Shown one piece after another: positions 29,229 to 38,590 of a stretch of 64,000 bases of DNA (its first letter is position 1; every line of letters begins with the position of its first letter). This DNA is from Lacrimispora xylanisolvens. GTDB taxonomy: Bacteria > Bacillota > Clostridia > Lachnospirales > Lachnospiraceae. Both the position numbers and the translations under genes were made by a program. The notes under the pieces are model-generated. The model saw only the letters and a list, made by a program, of their open reading frames with translations. It had not been told where the DNA came from and made no database searches. Location: contig CP070896.1 in assembly GCA_017084465.1 (NCBI GenBank), forward strand, positions 2,655,001 through 2,719,000. Direction: 5' to 3'.

Positions 29229-29309
29229 TCTCCTTCCAATAAAATAAGCACCTTACATCCGATGGTTCCCACACATCAGACTGGTGCCCTATGGGTAAAT
29301 CTTTGTACT

Positions 29310-29349
29310 AAAAAAAGACTTCCCGGCACCGGTCATCGCTCGTAACCGG
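29310..29349 (-). terminator. Putative riboswitch expression-platform terminator
   Basis: On the minus strand CCGGT (29349-29345) pairs with ACCGG (29333-29329), with CCGGG alternatives, and a run of seven T follows at 29316-29310. It lies between the cobalamin aptamer and cbiM, which suits transcriptional control, though the stem is short. Confidence 0.45.
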
Positions 29350-29364
29350 ATACTCCAAACAAAA

Positions 29365-29520
29365 AGGCAGGTCTTCTGACTCATGCATCAAACACAGCTG
29401 CTCCCTCTTCCCGGTTTCCCAGTGACTTATGGAGCCCTGCTCTGCATATACAGCGGCGGGACCGTAAGGGACTTTCACCCTTTTCCCTATTATCCTGCGG
29501 AGAATTTCACAGGCACCTTT
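29365..29520 (-). ncRNA. Cobalamin riboswitch
   Basis: Read on the minus strand it contains, in order, GGTGCCTGTGAAAT, AGGGAA, the GGTGAAAGTCCC element, ACGGTCCCGCCGCTGTA, GCTCCATAAGTCACTGG (the B12 box CCATAAGTCACTGG), CGGGAAG and GAGTCAGAAGACCTGCC. This order and spacing is the class-I cobalamin aptamer. It sits upstream of cbiM but downstream of cbiQO. Confidence 0.97.
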
Positions 29521-29561
29521 TAGATAATACGCTTGTATTGTAACTGCAATACCAAATTCTG

Positions 29562-30404
29562 TCAACCTTCATACTGCCTGTTAAGCAGCTGGTTCAATTC
29601 TTGTGTATCCCTGAAATAAGGACTCATTTCCGGCAATATCCGGCATTTTACCAGACTGTCATAAACCTCCATTAAAACCGGCTTCTTCAAATTCCCCTGA
29701 TTTAAGATAGGATCTGATGTCAGTATCTCTGTTACCGGGCCATCGGCAATAATGGTTCCACCGGCAAAAACCACCGCCCGGTCTGCCCATTTATACGCGA
29801 AATCCACATCATGGGTTGAAATCAGAAGAGTTTTCCCCATTTTTGTCATTTCATCAAGAACCTGTGTGAGCATCTCCACGTTAACCGGATCTAAAGATGC
29901 GGTTGGTTCATCAAATATGATCACCTCCGGTTCCATGGCAATGATGTCTGCTATGCTTACCCGTTTCTTCTCTCCACCGCTTAAGTAGTGGGGAGGGCGG
30001 TCTTTCAACATCATTAAATTCATGGATTTTAACGCCATTTCAACCCGCTGTTTCACTTCTTCTCTGGATAGCTTTAAATTCATAGGTCCGAAGGATACCT
30101 CAGCAGAAACGGTGGATGCAATAATCTGATTGTCGGCATCCTGAAATACAATTCCCACTTCTCTTCGAAGCTCATTTAAGTCTTTTTTTCCAATTATCTT
30201 TCCCTTATACCTGATTGTTCCCGTATCCGGGGTCAACACACCGTTCAGGTTTAAAAAGCAGGTGGATTTCCCGGCTCCATTGGAACCAAGAACTGCAATT
30301 TTCTCCCCTTTTCTCACAGACAGTGACACATCATGAAGTGCCTTACTTCCTGTGCCATAGGAATACGAAAGATTTTCTGCCTGTAAAAGTATTTCTTCCA
30401 TCAT
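29562..30404 (-). CDS. cbiO: Cobalt ECF transporter ATPase CbiO
   Basis: A 280-residue ATPase that energises cobalt uptake. Walker A GSNGAGKST, the ECF-type Q loop VFQDADNQI, signature LSGGEKKRVSIADIIAM, Walker B VIIFDEPTASLDP and switch His in STHDVDF are present. The start at 30404 (MMEEILLQ) was chosen because GAGGAGG lies upstream; a longer reading to 30473 has no ribosome site and overlaps cbiQ. It is co-transcribed with cbiQ and precedes the riboswitch on the same strand. Confidence 0.92.
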   Translation of the reverse strand: MMEEILLQAENLSYSYGTGSKALHDVSLSVRKGEKIAVLGSNGAGKSTCFLNLNGVLTPDTGTIRYKGKIIGKKDLNELRREVGIVFQDADNQIIASTVSAEVSFGPMNLKLSREEVKQRVEMALKSMNLMMLKDRPPHYLSGGEKKRVSIADIIAMEPEVIIFDEPTASLDPVNVEMLTQVLDEMTKMGKTLLISTHDVDFAYKWADRAVVFAGGTIIADGPVTEILTSDPILNQGNLKKPVLMEVYDSLVKCRILPEMSPYFRDTQELNQLLNRQYEG

Positions 30405-30420
30405 CTGTTCCTCCTCATTT

Positions 30421-31192
30421 TTACACCAGCCATAAAAGCAAAAGAAATGCAAGATAACTTGCCGCTGCCGCAACCTCCTTTGCTTTCACCGGCCTTTTCT
30501 CCTCCAGAAACAGAAGTTCGCCCTCATAACATCTGGCAGTCATGGCATCATAATACATCCCCGCCTTCTTTAATGAAACGATAAACAGATTGGCTCCGAT
30601 TCCCCCCAAAGGACCTGCAGGACGTAAGGAAATTATGGTATCCCAGTCTGGATTCTGCAGCCTGCTTCATATGGACCTGGACATCCATCATAACAAAGAT
30701 GAACCGGTATATGAGATTCATCAGCTCCGATATCAGTTTGGGCACATGCAGCTTTCCAAGCAGATTAATAATCTCACTTGCCGGTGTGGAAAGTACAAGC
30801 ATATACATGGCGCTTACAGCAGCCATTGCTTTTAAAATCAGCCGTGCTGCAAGATCTGCTCCCCCGTCTGACAAATAAAGATAAAAGCCTGGCATGGTAA
30901 TATAAAAGCGTCCTGCCGGCACATGAGATAACCCAACCACTATGGCGGCAGTTCCAAGAATTAAAAAAGTTACCGGTATCTTTAATAGGGCAAAATACTT
31001 CTGAACGGAAAGGCCTCCCATAAAAACCGTTATAATTCCCATGGACAGAAACACCGTAACAGACACCAAAACATCTCCAGTTCCGATACAAAATAATAAT
31101 GCTGCCATTGCCACAACTGCTTTTAATCCCGGGTTTATTTCTTTTATGCGGGATTCATAAGCGTAGGAATCTATGGTATTAATCGTTCTCAC
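30421..31192 (-). CDS. cbiQ: Cobalt ECF transporter transmembrane protein CbiQ (one frameshift)
   Basis: About 257 residues with five hydrophobic helices; the coupling-helix region ESRLGYHNFLTSCRSFGG and GMYYDAMTARCYEGE matches the T-component ARG motifs. A G6 (plus-strand C6) near 30602-30607 has one base too many; with five G the frame continues FGGIGANLFIVSLKKAG to the stop at 30421. The start is unusual: a perfect AAAGGAGGTGA lies immediately before and includes the only in-frame GTG (31192), while the codon at ideal spacing is ATT (31183). The true start is therefore uncertain. Confidence 0.88.
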
Positions 31193-31362
31193 CTCCTTTA
31201 AGGCTGATTATAAGCGATTAAGAAATCATCTGCAAGCTCAGGTTTCACCGGGATTTCCGATCTATTTCCAAATTTATGAAAATATACCAGTTTTTGCGCG
31301 CTATTCAAGGAAAATCCATCATGTTATACTTAATTTCACAATAAGTTATGAAGGAGAACACG

Positions 31363-32823
31363 ATGAAAAGAAGTACAAGAAAAGCAATTATGTGGACAAT
31401 ATCTGTTTTATTACTTTTTCTAATCAGCAACTACTGCACGAAAAATTCATTTGCGGCAAAGCCTGACAAAAGCACTTCCACTGCTCCCCAAAATTTAAAT
31501 GCGGCCGATATTACCAGCAACTCACTTACCCTGACCTGGTCCCCACCCACAGGCGGTCTGGGAGTAAAAGAATACCAGATTTACAAAAATAATACTTATC
31601 TTGGCTCTACAACTTCAATTACATATGCCGTTAGTGGATTAACACCGGCAACAACTTACCAGTTTTATGTAAAAGCAAAAGATACCAAAAGAAATATGTC
31701 TCCTGCCAGCAATACCATTTCTGTCACCACTGCAGCACCCGCTTTACCTCCGGCAGAAACCCAGCCACAATCCGGAAGAATTGTTGGCTACTATGCAGCC
31801 TGGGAGGCCTATAGCGGCGTCTGTCCGGATCAGATTGATGCCAGCAAGCTGACTCATATTAATTACGCCTTTGCTAATATTGGTCCGGATTTAAAGATTA
31901 CTCTGGGATATCCGGATGTGGATCCTAATAATATAAGGCTTTTAAATTCATTAAAATTACAAAATCCAAATTTAAAACACTGATTTCCGTTGGCGGCTGG
32001 AACTGGTCTGGAAGATTCTCAGATGCGGCTCTGACCGACGCTTCCAGAAATGCTTTTGCAGACAGTGCGGTGGATTTTATCACAAAATATGGATTTGACG
32101 GTATCGATCTGGATTGGGAATATCCCGTAAGCGGAGGTCTGACGACCAACACCAGACGGCCAGACGATAAACAGAATTTCACCCTGCTTCTTCAAAAAAT
32201 AAGAGAAAAGCTGGATGCCCGCGGTGCCATGGACCAGAAACACTATCTTCTAACCATTGCCGGAGGAGCGGATGCTTCTTATGTAAAAAATGTTGAAATG
32301 GCGAAACTGGCTCAATATCTGGATTACGCAAATATTATGACTTATGATTTACACGGAACCTGGGATCCCTATACGGATTTACTGGCACCCCTTTATAATA
32401 ACAACGATTCCTCACCCCAATATAAAGCAAGCGTGGACTCCGGAGTTACTGCCTGGTTAAACGCTTCCTTCCCTGCTGATAAGCTGGTTATGGGCATCCC
32501 CGTTCTATGGGTACCTTTACTCTTCCGTGAATAATTCCAATAACGGCTTATACCAGACATACGGCGGAGCCAACTCCATCAGCTACAAGGACATCAAGGC
32601 AAATTATTTAAATAAAACCGGTTATACCAGATATTTTCACTCTCAGTCAATGGTTCCATGGTTATTTAACGGAACAATCTTCATCAGCTATGAAGACCCA
32701 CAGTCCATCGCTTATAAAACAGATTATATCAAATCAAAGAAGTTAGGCGGTGCCATGGTATGGGAGCTTGGTCAGGATTCCAATGGAGAACTTCTTGACA
32801 CATTATATAATGGATTAAAATAA
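31363..32823 (+). CDS. Secreted GH18 chitinase with fibronectin III domain (two frameshifts)
   Basis: About 486 residues. A signal peptide (AIMWTISVLLLFLISNYC), a fibronectin type III domain (APQNLNAADITSNSLTLTWSP to AASNTISVTT), then a GH18 barrel: RIVGYYAAWEAYSG, LTHINYAFANI, LISVGGWNWSG and the catalytic DGIDLDWEYP with its acid Glu, AKLAQYLDYANIMTYDLHG and the closing GGAMVWELGQDSNGELL. It hydrolyses chitin or related beta-1,4-GlcNAc. Frames break at A4 near 31973-31976 (one A missing) and at C4 near 32501-32504 (one C extra; MGIPFYGYLYSSVNNS restored). ATG at 31363 has GGAG upstream. Confidence 0.9.
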
Positions 32824-32836
32824 TTTCATGAATAGG

Positions 32837-32889
32837 AAAGCCGCGGCTTTGCAGGTATTATATCAACCTGTGAAGCAGCGGCTTTTTTA
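32837..32889. terminator. Terminator between chitinase and ABC-F genes
   Basis: AAAGCCGCGGCTTTGCAGGT pairs with ACCTGTGAAGCAGCGGCTTT, then T6 rightward. It adjoins the stop of the convergent ABC-F gene and may serve both. Confidence 0.82.
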
Positions 32890-34530
32890 TTACTGGTTTT
32901 CAGTAACCTGTTCTTCTGTCAAAGTAAATACCTGTCTCTTACGAGCCATTTCATCACTATCCAGATACTCGTCATAAGTCGTAATTTTATCAATCAGCTG
33001 TCCGCCTACGATTTCCATAATCCGGTTTGCTGTAGTCTGTACGATCTGATGGTCACGGGAGGAAAAGAGAAGCACTCCCTGGAATTTCACCAGTCCGTTG
33101 TTCAATGCTGTAATAGATTCCATGTCCAGGTGGTCGGTAGGCTCGTCTAAAAGCAGCACATTGGCGCCGGTTATCATCAGCTTTGAAAGCATACAGCGCA
33201 CTTTCTCACCACCGGATAAAACACGGACTTTCTTCACACCGTCTTCTCCGGCAAAGAGCATACGTCCAAGGAATCCGCGGACATAAGTTGCCTCTTTCTC
33301 AGGAGAATACTGGGTCAGCCAGTCCACGATGGTATCATCGTTATCAAACTCTGCTGTGTTATCTTTGGGGAAATAGCTCTGGGTAGTGGTAAGACCCCAT
33401 TTATAATCGCCCTCATCCGGTTCCATCTCTCCGGAAAGGATCTTAAACAGAACGGTTTTCGCAAGCTCATTAGGTCCTACAAAAGCCACCTTATCTTCTC
33501 TGGTAAGTGTAAAGGAAACGTGATCAAGAATCTTCACACCGTCAATGGTTTTGGTTAAATCATTCACGGTAAGAACTTCATTACCAATCTCTCGTGCCGG
33601 ACGGAAATCGATATAAGGATATTTACGGCTGGAAGGTTTAATATCATCCAGTTCGATTTTCTCTAACGCACGTTTTCTGGAAGTAGCCTGCTTGGATTTG
33701 GAAGCATTGGCAGAGAAGCGCTGAATAAAATCCTGCAGCTCCTTAATCTTCTCTTCCTTCTTTCTGTTGGCTTCCTTCATCTGCTTTACCATAAGCTGAC
33801 TTGACTCATACCAGAAATCATAGTTACCGGCATATAGCTGGATCTTACTGTAGTCAATATCGGCGATATGGGTACAGACCTTGTTTAAGAAGTAACGGTC
33901 ATGGGAAACCACGATTACCGTATTCTCAAAGTTTATCAAGAACTCTTCCAGCCATGCAATGGCATCCAGATCCAAATGGTTGGTCGGCTCATCTAGAAGA
34001 AGAATATCAGGATTGCCAAAGAGTGCCTGTGCAAGAAGCACTTTCACCTTCTGGGCTCCGTTTAAATCCTTCATCAGTTTATAGTGTAAGTCAGTCTCAA
34101 TTCCAAGACCGTTTAATAAGTTAGCTGCATCGGATTCCGCTTCCCAACCATTCATGGTTGCGAATTCTCCCTCCAGATCTGCTGCCTTAATGCCATCTTC
34201 ATCCGTGAAGTCCTCCTTCGCGTAGATCGCATCCTTTTCCTTCATGATCTCATATAATCTTACATTTCCCATGATGACTGTATCAAGAACCTGACACTCA
34301 TCATATCTAAAATGATCCTGTTTTAAGAAAGAAAGTCTCTGTCCCGGTGTGATTACAATATCACCGCCAGTAGGCTCCAGTTCCCCGGAAAGAATTTTTA
34401 AGAACGTGGATTTTCCGGCACCATTGGCACCGATTAAGCCATAACAGTTGCCTTCCGTAAACTTAATATTTACATCTTCAAACAATGCTTTTTTTCCAAG
34501 TCTTAATGTTACGCTATGTGCACTAATCAT
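32890..34530 (-). CDS. ABC-F ATPase, YbiT/YkpA type
   Basis: A 546-residue ribosome-associated tandem ATPase. Domain 1 is canonical (GANGAGKST, LLLDEPTNHLD). Domain 2 has a degenerate Walker A, GPNELAKT in place of GxxGxGK[ST], yet keeps LSGGEKVRCMLSKLM and LLLDEPTDHLD. The YkpA branch of Firmicutes normally carries this altered loop, so it is a family trait. A linker with SKQATSRKRALEKIELDDIKPSSRKYPYI joins the domains. It is single and intact, with AAAGGG upstream of 34530. Confidence 0.9.
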   Translation of the reverse strand: MISAHSVTLRLGKKALFEDVNIKFTEGNCYGLIGANGAGKSTFLKILSGELEPTGGDIVITPGQRLSFLKQDHFRYDECQVLDTVIMGNVRLYEIMKEKDAIYAKEDFTDEDGIKAADLEGEFATMNGWEAESDAANLLNGLGIETDLHYKLMKDLNGAQKVKVLLAQALFGNPDILLLDEPTNHLDLDAIAWLEEFLINFENTVIVVSHDRYFLNKVCTHIADIDYSKIQLYAGNYDFWYESSQLMVKQMKEANRKKEEKIKELQDFIQRFSANASKSKQATSRKRALEKIELDDIKPSSRKYPYIDFRPAREIGNEVLTVNDLTKTIDGVKILDHVSFTLTREDKVAFVGPNELAKTVLFKILSGEMEPDEGDYKWGLTTTQSYFPKDNTAEFDNDDTIVDWLTQYSPEKEATYVRGFLGRMLFAGEDGVKKVRVLSGGEKVRCMLSKLMITGANVLLLDEPTDHLDMESITALNNGLVKFQGVLLFSSRDHQIVQTTANRIMEIVGGQLIDKITTYDEYLDSDEMARKRQVFTLTEEQVTENQ

Positions 34531-34663
34531 CTTAATTCCCTTTCTGAAATCTGGTTTTATTCCATATCATAAGCTCTGCTTCTGGTTTCAGCAAAATCTT
34601 TGCCGAAATCATCAAAATAGGGGTCTTTTGGCCCCTTTTCTGTTATCTCTCTTATTGTACATG

Positions 34664-34717
34664 AAAATCCCGAATTTGCAAGCCTTTTATCAAAAAAGCC
34701 CTGCCAATCCGGGATTT
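34664..34717 (-). terminator. Terminator downstream of the lipoprotein gene
   Basis: On the minus strand AAATCCCGGATTGGCA pairs with TGCAAATTCGGGATTT around a T-rich loop, and TTTTC follows. A second small hairpin (GGGG/CCCC) is at 34619-34640. Confidence 0.55.
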
Positions 34718-34727
34718 ACACCTGGTT

Positions 34728-35372
34728 TTACTTCGCCGCTTCCACCTTTAAGGGGAAGTTTGATTCACTGCCGGCATCATAGGTAACCGTAACATAGGTA
34801 ACTTTTACCAAAGCTCCGCTTCCGTTGCTGTCATCGGTAGCATTCCCAAGTACACCAGAATCCAGTCCTTCGCAGTTATCTTTGATAAATCCCATCTCTT
34901 TTGCTGAACCTGTATCGATGGTAAATGTGCTCATGGCCTGATCCTTTACGGTTCCGGTGGCTTCTTTTACTTCCATCTTATTCTGGGCATCAAGGACTAA
35001 AATCACCTTTGCATTGGTCGTGTCAGACCCGGATATCTCACCCTTATAGATGATGGAAACTTTCACATCCGGTTCCAGAGCATAGGACGTTTCCACTACA
35101 GCATTATCCAGATGGAAAACAGTTTTTGTCTCTCCATCTAAAACGGTCATGGATTCCATATTATCAGATACCTCGGTGACTTTACCGGTTAATATCTTAA
35201 ATTCTGCTGTACTTCCGGGTGCCTGGGTGCTTGCTGCCGGAGAAGTTTCATTTGAAGTTTCTGTCTGTGCAACGGTACCAGCTGCGTTTTGCGCCGGCTT
35301 TGATGATTTCCCGCAAGCCGCTAATATAACTGCTGTGCAGACAGCTAATGCGATCATTAAGGTTCTTTTCAT
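34728..35372 (-). CDS. Uncharacterised lipoprotein
   Basis: A 214-residue secreted lipoprotein; the signal MKRTLMIALAVCTAVILAACGKS has a clear lipobox. A Ala/Thr/Ser-rich linker leads to a compact beta-rich domain: GKVTEVSDNMESMTVLDGETKTVFHLDNAV, KVSIIYKGEI, ATGTVKDQAMSTFTIDTG, which looks like two OB-like repeats (each 'x-VTEV-x-S-M-V-x-DG-x'). No named family was recognised. The start at 35372 was chosen because AGAGGA precedes it and it opens the signal peptide; a longer frame to 35417 has no function. It is monocistronic. Confidence 0.65.
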   Translation of the reverse strand: MKRTLMIALAVCTAVILAACGKSSKPAQNAAGTVAQTETSNETSPAASTQAPGSTAEFKILTGKVTEVSDNMESMTVLDGETKTVFHLDNAVVETSYALEPDVKVSIIYKGEISGSDTTNAKVILVLDAQNKMEVKEATGTVKDQAMSTFTIDTGSAKEMGFIKDNCEGLDSGVLGNATDDSNGSGALVKVTYVTVTYDAGSESNFPLKVEAAK

Positions 35373-35490
35373 AAAGCATCCTCTTTTCTGTGTTTGCCAT
35401 TTCCTGGTATATCGCATTTAGTATATCATCCGTTTGTGAAAAGTTTTTATCTTTTTTCTTAAATTATTTATAACAGATACATAGTTATTT

Positions 35491-36534
35491 TTACTTTAAC
35501 GCATTTAATTGACTGGCCAAACTGTATGGAATAATCTGATTTGGCACTGTTTCTCTATATGCTTTTTCCATATGCATATAATCAATAATCTCTTTTGTAT
35601 TATAATATTTAAAAGTTGTAGCAACCAATTGAAGGACGCTTAATTCTTCTAAAGAAAATTCAGATATATTTACTTCTTTATCTGGCTGGATTCTATAACA
35701 AATATCATCTCGTATCATCTCGTCTACAACTTTTACAGTTGGCAATGAAATTATTTCATCATGACCTATCGGAAGTGCTCCAAGAGGCATGTGTCTGTAT
35801 ACCAATCCTGTCATAGATTTGCCACATCTTCTAAAAAAAACAGAATCTGTATACCAAAGAAGTTTCATTAACTTTACTTTATAAAGGTTTTCAATAAACT
35901 GGGCATAATACCCCATAACATTTGCCACCTTTTCAATGCTTAACAGTTTATAACCATTTATATCATTTTCTTCATAATAATTTACATAGAGGCTGTTTAT
36001 CTCCTGTATTTTAAGATAAAGATTTCCAACTGCTTCAACTTTATTTATAATGCTTTTGCGAATGCGTTCATACTTTTCCAAACTGAATCGATCCTTATGC
36101 TTATTTATACACTCTAAAGCAAACATAGGGTTTTTCAAAACCAGCCTCATGATATTATCATATGTCTCGTCCTGGATCGTCTTTGTTTCATACCTTGTAA
36201 TAGTAACATCGCCCCACCCCAATAGCGCAGAAAAATCAACTTGAGTTAAATTATAATAATTTCTTATATCAACTATTTCTTTTGATGTCAATAATCCCTT
36301 TTCCTGTCGATAAGCATCTCTTGCCCTTAACAAATTTTCATCCATCAATCCAGCTGGGACAAATTCGTTTTCTTCTTCATCACAGTTAGGACATAAGAAA
36401 TAAATCTCTTCATAGTTGACAACTTCGTCTTTAACAATTGATTGCGCTATCCTTTTTCTTTTCTCTAATTTATGAACTTTATCGCATATTGGACAATCCA
36501 TTTCAATTATACTAATTAAAAAATCATTATTCAT
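35491..36534 (-). CDS. Antitoxin: MqsA-like zinc/HTH domain fused to a Panacea (SocA/GepA-like) domain
   Basis: About 347 residues. The N-terminal zinc site is CPICDK (Cys pair) and CPNCDEE (Cys pair). An XRE helix-turn-helix follows, TSKEIVDIRNYYNLTQVDFSALLGWGDVTITRYE, as in MqsA. The C-terminal ~170 residues contain KLMKLLWYTDSVFFRRCGKSMTGLVYRHMPLGALPIG, the Panacea/DUF4065 hallmark. ATG at 36534 is preferred (GAGGAGAAGC upstream) to the ORF's earlier start at 36567. It overlaps or abuts the toxin gene. The region is clearly more AT-rich than its neighbours, which suggests acquisition. Confidence 0.83.
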   Translation of the reverse strand: MNNDFLISIIEMDCPICDKVHKLEKRKRIAQSIVKDEVVNYEEIYFLCPNCDEEENEFVPAGLMDENLLRARDAYRQEKGLLTSKEIVDIRNYYNLTQVDFSALLGWGDVTITRYETKTIQDETYDNIMRLVLKNPMFALECINKHKDRFSLEKYERIRKSIINKVEAVGNLYLKIQEINSLYVNYYEENDINGYKLLSIEKVANVMGYYAQFIENLYKVKLMKLLWYTDSVFFRRCGKSMTGLVYRHMPLGALPIGHDEIISLPTVKVVDEMIRDDICYRIQPDKEVNISEFSLEELSVLQLVATTFKYYNTKEIIDYMHMEKAYRETVPNQIIPYSLASQLNALK

Positions 36535-36559
36535 AACGGGCTTCTCCTCTCTTATCAAT

Positions 36560-36973
36560 TTATACATACGGCCTTACAATTGGTAATGGGAATCTTGCAA
36601 AATGAAAAGAAACACAAAATACTTTACAATTCTTTTTATCACGAATTTTAGCCTTAATATATACTTCCCGATTTTTTATTACCCTACCAAATGCAAAAAA
36701 TGGTGGAAGCGTATCATCCTTATCATCAATAAATGTCTCCATATATTCAGCAAGATTCAAGGTTAAAAGTTGATTCATAATATCATATCTATCAAATTCC
36801 AGCTCTTGGATTGTATTAAATGTTGTATATGGGTCAGTTGGTAACTCGGTCTTCTTTTTTAATAATATATCTAAATCCTTTGATATATCAAAACCAGGAT
36901 CAGTCAGTACTTCCTTTAGATTTTTTATAAATAAAATCACTTCTTCTTTTTGCGAAATTATCTTTTGACTCAC
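36560..36973 (-). CDS. MqsR/RelE-like toxin partner
   Basis: A 137-residue small protein upstream of the antitoxin. The C-terminal half (EFDRYDIMNQLLTLNLAEYMETF, FFAFGRVIKNREVYIKAKIRD, VFCVSFHFARFPLP) follows the MqsR-like order, in which a conserved core DxxDVxxxLL-SxxDYxET is followed by the VYxKxxI strand and a basic-aromatic end. I infer an mRNA-cleaving toxin. Its stop lies 26 bp before the antitoxin start at 36534. Toxin-first order is the MqsRA arrangement. Confidence in family is moderate. Confidence 0.6.
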   Translation of the reverse strand: MSQKIISQKEEVILFIKNLKEVLTDPGFDISKDLDILLKKKTELPTDPYTTFNTIQELEFDRYDIMNQLLTLNLAEYMETFIDDKDDTLPPFFAFGRVIKNREVYIKAKIRDKKNCKVFCVSFHFARFPLPIVRPYV

Positions 36974-36992
36974 AACTTCACCCCTTAACCTT

Positions 36993-37022
36993 ATTATATT
37001 TTATCAATTGATAGTATGTCAA
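36993..37022 (-). promoter_or_regulatory. Toxin-antitoxin promoter with palindromic operator
   Basis: On the minus strand TTGACA (37022-37017), 18-bp spacer, TATAAT (36998-36993). The spacer contains a perfect 12-bp palindrome TATCAATTGATA (37002-37013), a likely site for the HTH antitoxin, so expression is probably autorepressed. Confidence 0.7.
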
Positions 37023-37066
37023 CAAAATGATGACTTTAGATATTTATTGCGTTAGTTATATGATCA

Positions 37067-37113
37067 ATAATACCCCAAAAACACACTTTAACAATGTGCC
37101 TCCGGGGTATTAT
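37067..37113. other. Inverted repeat downstream of glnQ
   Basis: ATAATACCCC (37067-37076) pairs with GGGGTATTAT (37104-37113), with an inner CACATTGTTAAAGTGTG stem. Possibly a terminator for the amino-acid ABC operon, although no T tract follows on the minus strand. Confidence 0.45.
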
Positions 37114-37140
37114 AAAAAAAACATATTAGAATATATATTC

Positions 37141-37905
37141 CTACAAAATATCTCCGTACCTCCCAAGAAAATTCTGTGTCCTGACATTGTTGGACGCAAA
37201 CACTTCCTCCGGAGTCCCTTCCTCAACAATCACACCCTCTGCCATAAAAATCACCCGGTCAGAGATATCTCTGGCAAATGCCATCTCATGAGTGACAATT
37301 ACCATGGCAATATGCAGATCAGCAAGAGATTTAATAACCTTAAGCACTTCACCGGTCAGCTCCGGATCCAGCGCAGAGGTAGGCTCATCAAAAAAGAGAA
37401 TCTTTGGGTTCAGAGCCAGTGCTCTGGCAATTGCCACCCTCTGGCACTGCCCACCAGAAAGCTGGCAGGGATAGGCATCTGCTTTATCAGCAAGTCCCAT
37501 TTTCCGAAGAAGTTCTGCGGCCTCTTTGATAGCGTCCTCTTTGCTCCGTTTCTGAACATGGATTGGTGCATCAATGATATTATTTAAAACGGTCATATGA
37601 GGAAATAAATTAAAATTCTGAAAAACAAGACCGTAATTCTTCTGGATTTCTTTCAGCTTTTCCTTCTTTGCATAGACAGTCGTTCCATCGTTTCCGTTCC
37701 ACGCCGCCTTTTCTCCCAGGTAAAACAGTTCTCCCTTATCCATCTGTTCCAGCATTGTGGCACATCGAAGGAGTGTGGACTTTCCGGAACCGGAAGGCCC
37801 GATGACAGAAAGAATCTCCCCTTCTTTTACAGACAGAGAGATATCCCGAAGGACGTTCTGTTCATTAAATGATTTTTCCACATGGTTCATTTCCAGTACG
37901 TGCAT
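37141..37905 (-). CDS. Polar amino-acid ABC transporter ATPase
   Basis: A 254-residue cytoplasmic ATPase of the GlnQ/TcyN class. Walker [10 protein letters not shown], signature [17 protein letters not shown], Walker [15 protein letters not shown] and H-loop [10 protein letters not shown] are all present. Third gene of a binding protein-permease-ATPase operon. RBS GGAGGAATC precedes 37905. Confidence 0.92.
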   Translation of the reverse strand: MHVLEMNHVEKSFNEQNVLRDISLSVKEGEILSVIGPSGSGKSTLLRCATMLEQMDKGELFYLGEKAAWNGNDGTTVYAKKEKLKEIQKNYGLVFQNFNLFPHMTVLNNIIDAPIHVQKRSKEDAIKEAAELLRKMGLADKADAYPCQLSGGQCQRVAIARALALNPKILFFDEPTSALDPELTGEVLKVIKSLADLHIAMVIVTHEMAFARDISDRVIFMAEGVIVEEGTPEEVFASNNVRTQNFLGRYGDIL

Positions 37906-37916
37906 TTCGATTCCTC

Positions 37917-38567
37917 CTATTGGTAATAATTCATCCGTTTTTCTATGTATTCCATCAGCATAGCCACTACCAGATTAAATACATAATAGAAAAGACCTGC
38001 TGCCACAAAGGGGATCAGGCTTGTCTGTGAGGACGCCAGCGCCTTGGCTACGGCAAACATCTCCAGCACGCTGATGGTAAACGCAAGGGAGGTATCCTTT
38101 ACCAGAGTTATTACCTCGTTGGTGACTGACGGAAGAATCCGTTTTATTACCTGGGGAAATATGATTCTAAAAAAGGTCTGGTTCTTTGAGTATCCCAGAA
38201 GCTTTGCTGCCTCATACTGTCCGGCAGGCATGGATTGAATGCCGCTTCTGTAGATTTCAGCAAAATAAGCCGCATAGTTAATCACGAAACCGATAAATGC
38301 AGCCCAAAGGCGGTATCCGTTCCCAACCTTTACTCCAAAAAGGTAATAGGGACCGAAATACACCACCATAAGCTGAAGCATCAGAGGGGTTCCTCTCATG
38401 ACTGAAATATAGAATTTAACAATGGCCTCTATGACCCGGTTTTTTGACATCCTCCCAAAGGAGACCAGAAGTCCCAGAGGAAGAGAAAAGATGAGTGTTA
38501 CCAGAAAGATCTGGATGCTGACCCACATTCCTCCTGCCAGTTGTGTAAGTATCTTTGTAAAAGCCAT
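37917..38567 (-). CDS. Polar amino-acid ABC transporter permease
   Basis: A 216-residue HisM/GlnP-type membrane protein; the conserved cytoplasmic EAA-type loop reads [26 protein letters not shown], with [15 protein letters not shown] and [24 protein letters not shown]. Five helices are visible. It lies between the binding protein and ATPase with short gaps. Confidence 0.9.
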   Translation of the reverse strand: MAFTKILTQLAGGMWVSIQIFLVTLIFSLPLGLLVSFGRMSKNRVIEAIVKFYISVMRGTPLMLQLMVVYFGPYYLFGVKVGNGYRLWAAFIGFVINYAAYFAEIYRSGIQSMPAGQYEAAKLLGYSKNQTFFRIIFPQVIKRILPSVTNEVITLVKDTSLAFTISVLEMFAVAKALASSQTSLIPFVAAGLFYYVFNLVVAMLMEYIEKRMNYYQ

Positions 38568-38590
38568 GATTGCCCCTCCGTCAGTATCAA

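Noticed and set aside
29308..29565. 85-codon minus-strand open frame
   Set aside because: It is the translated cobalamin riboswitch and terminator; all its conserved blocks are RNA elements.
32890..34530. Degenerate second Walker A in the ABC-F protein as a defect
   Set aside because: The YkpA/YbiT branch of Firmicutes usually has this altered loop, so it is not a special feature of this gene.
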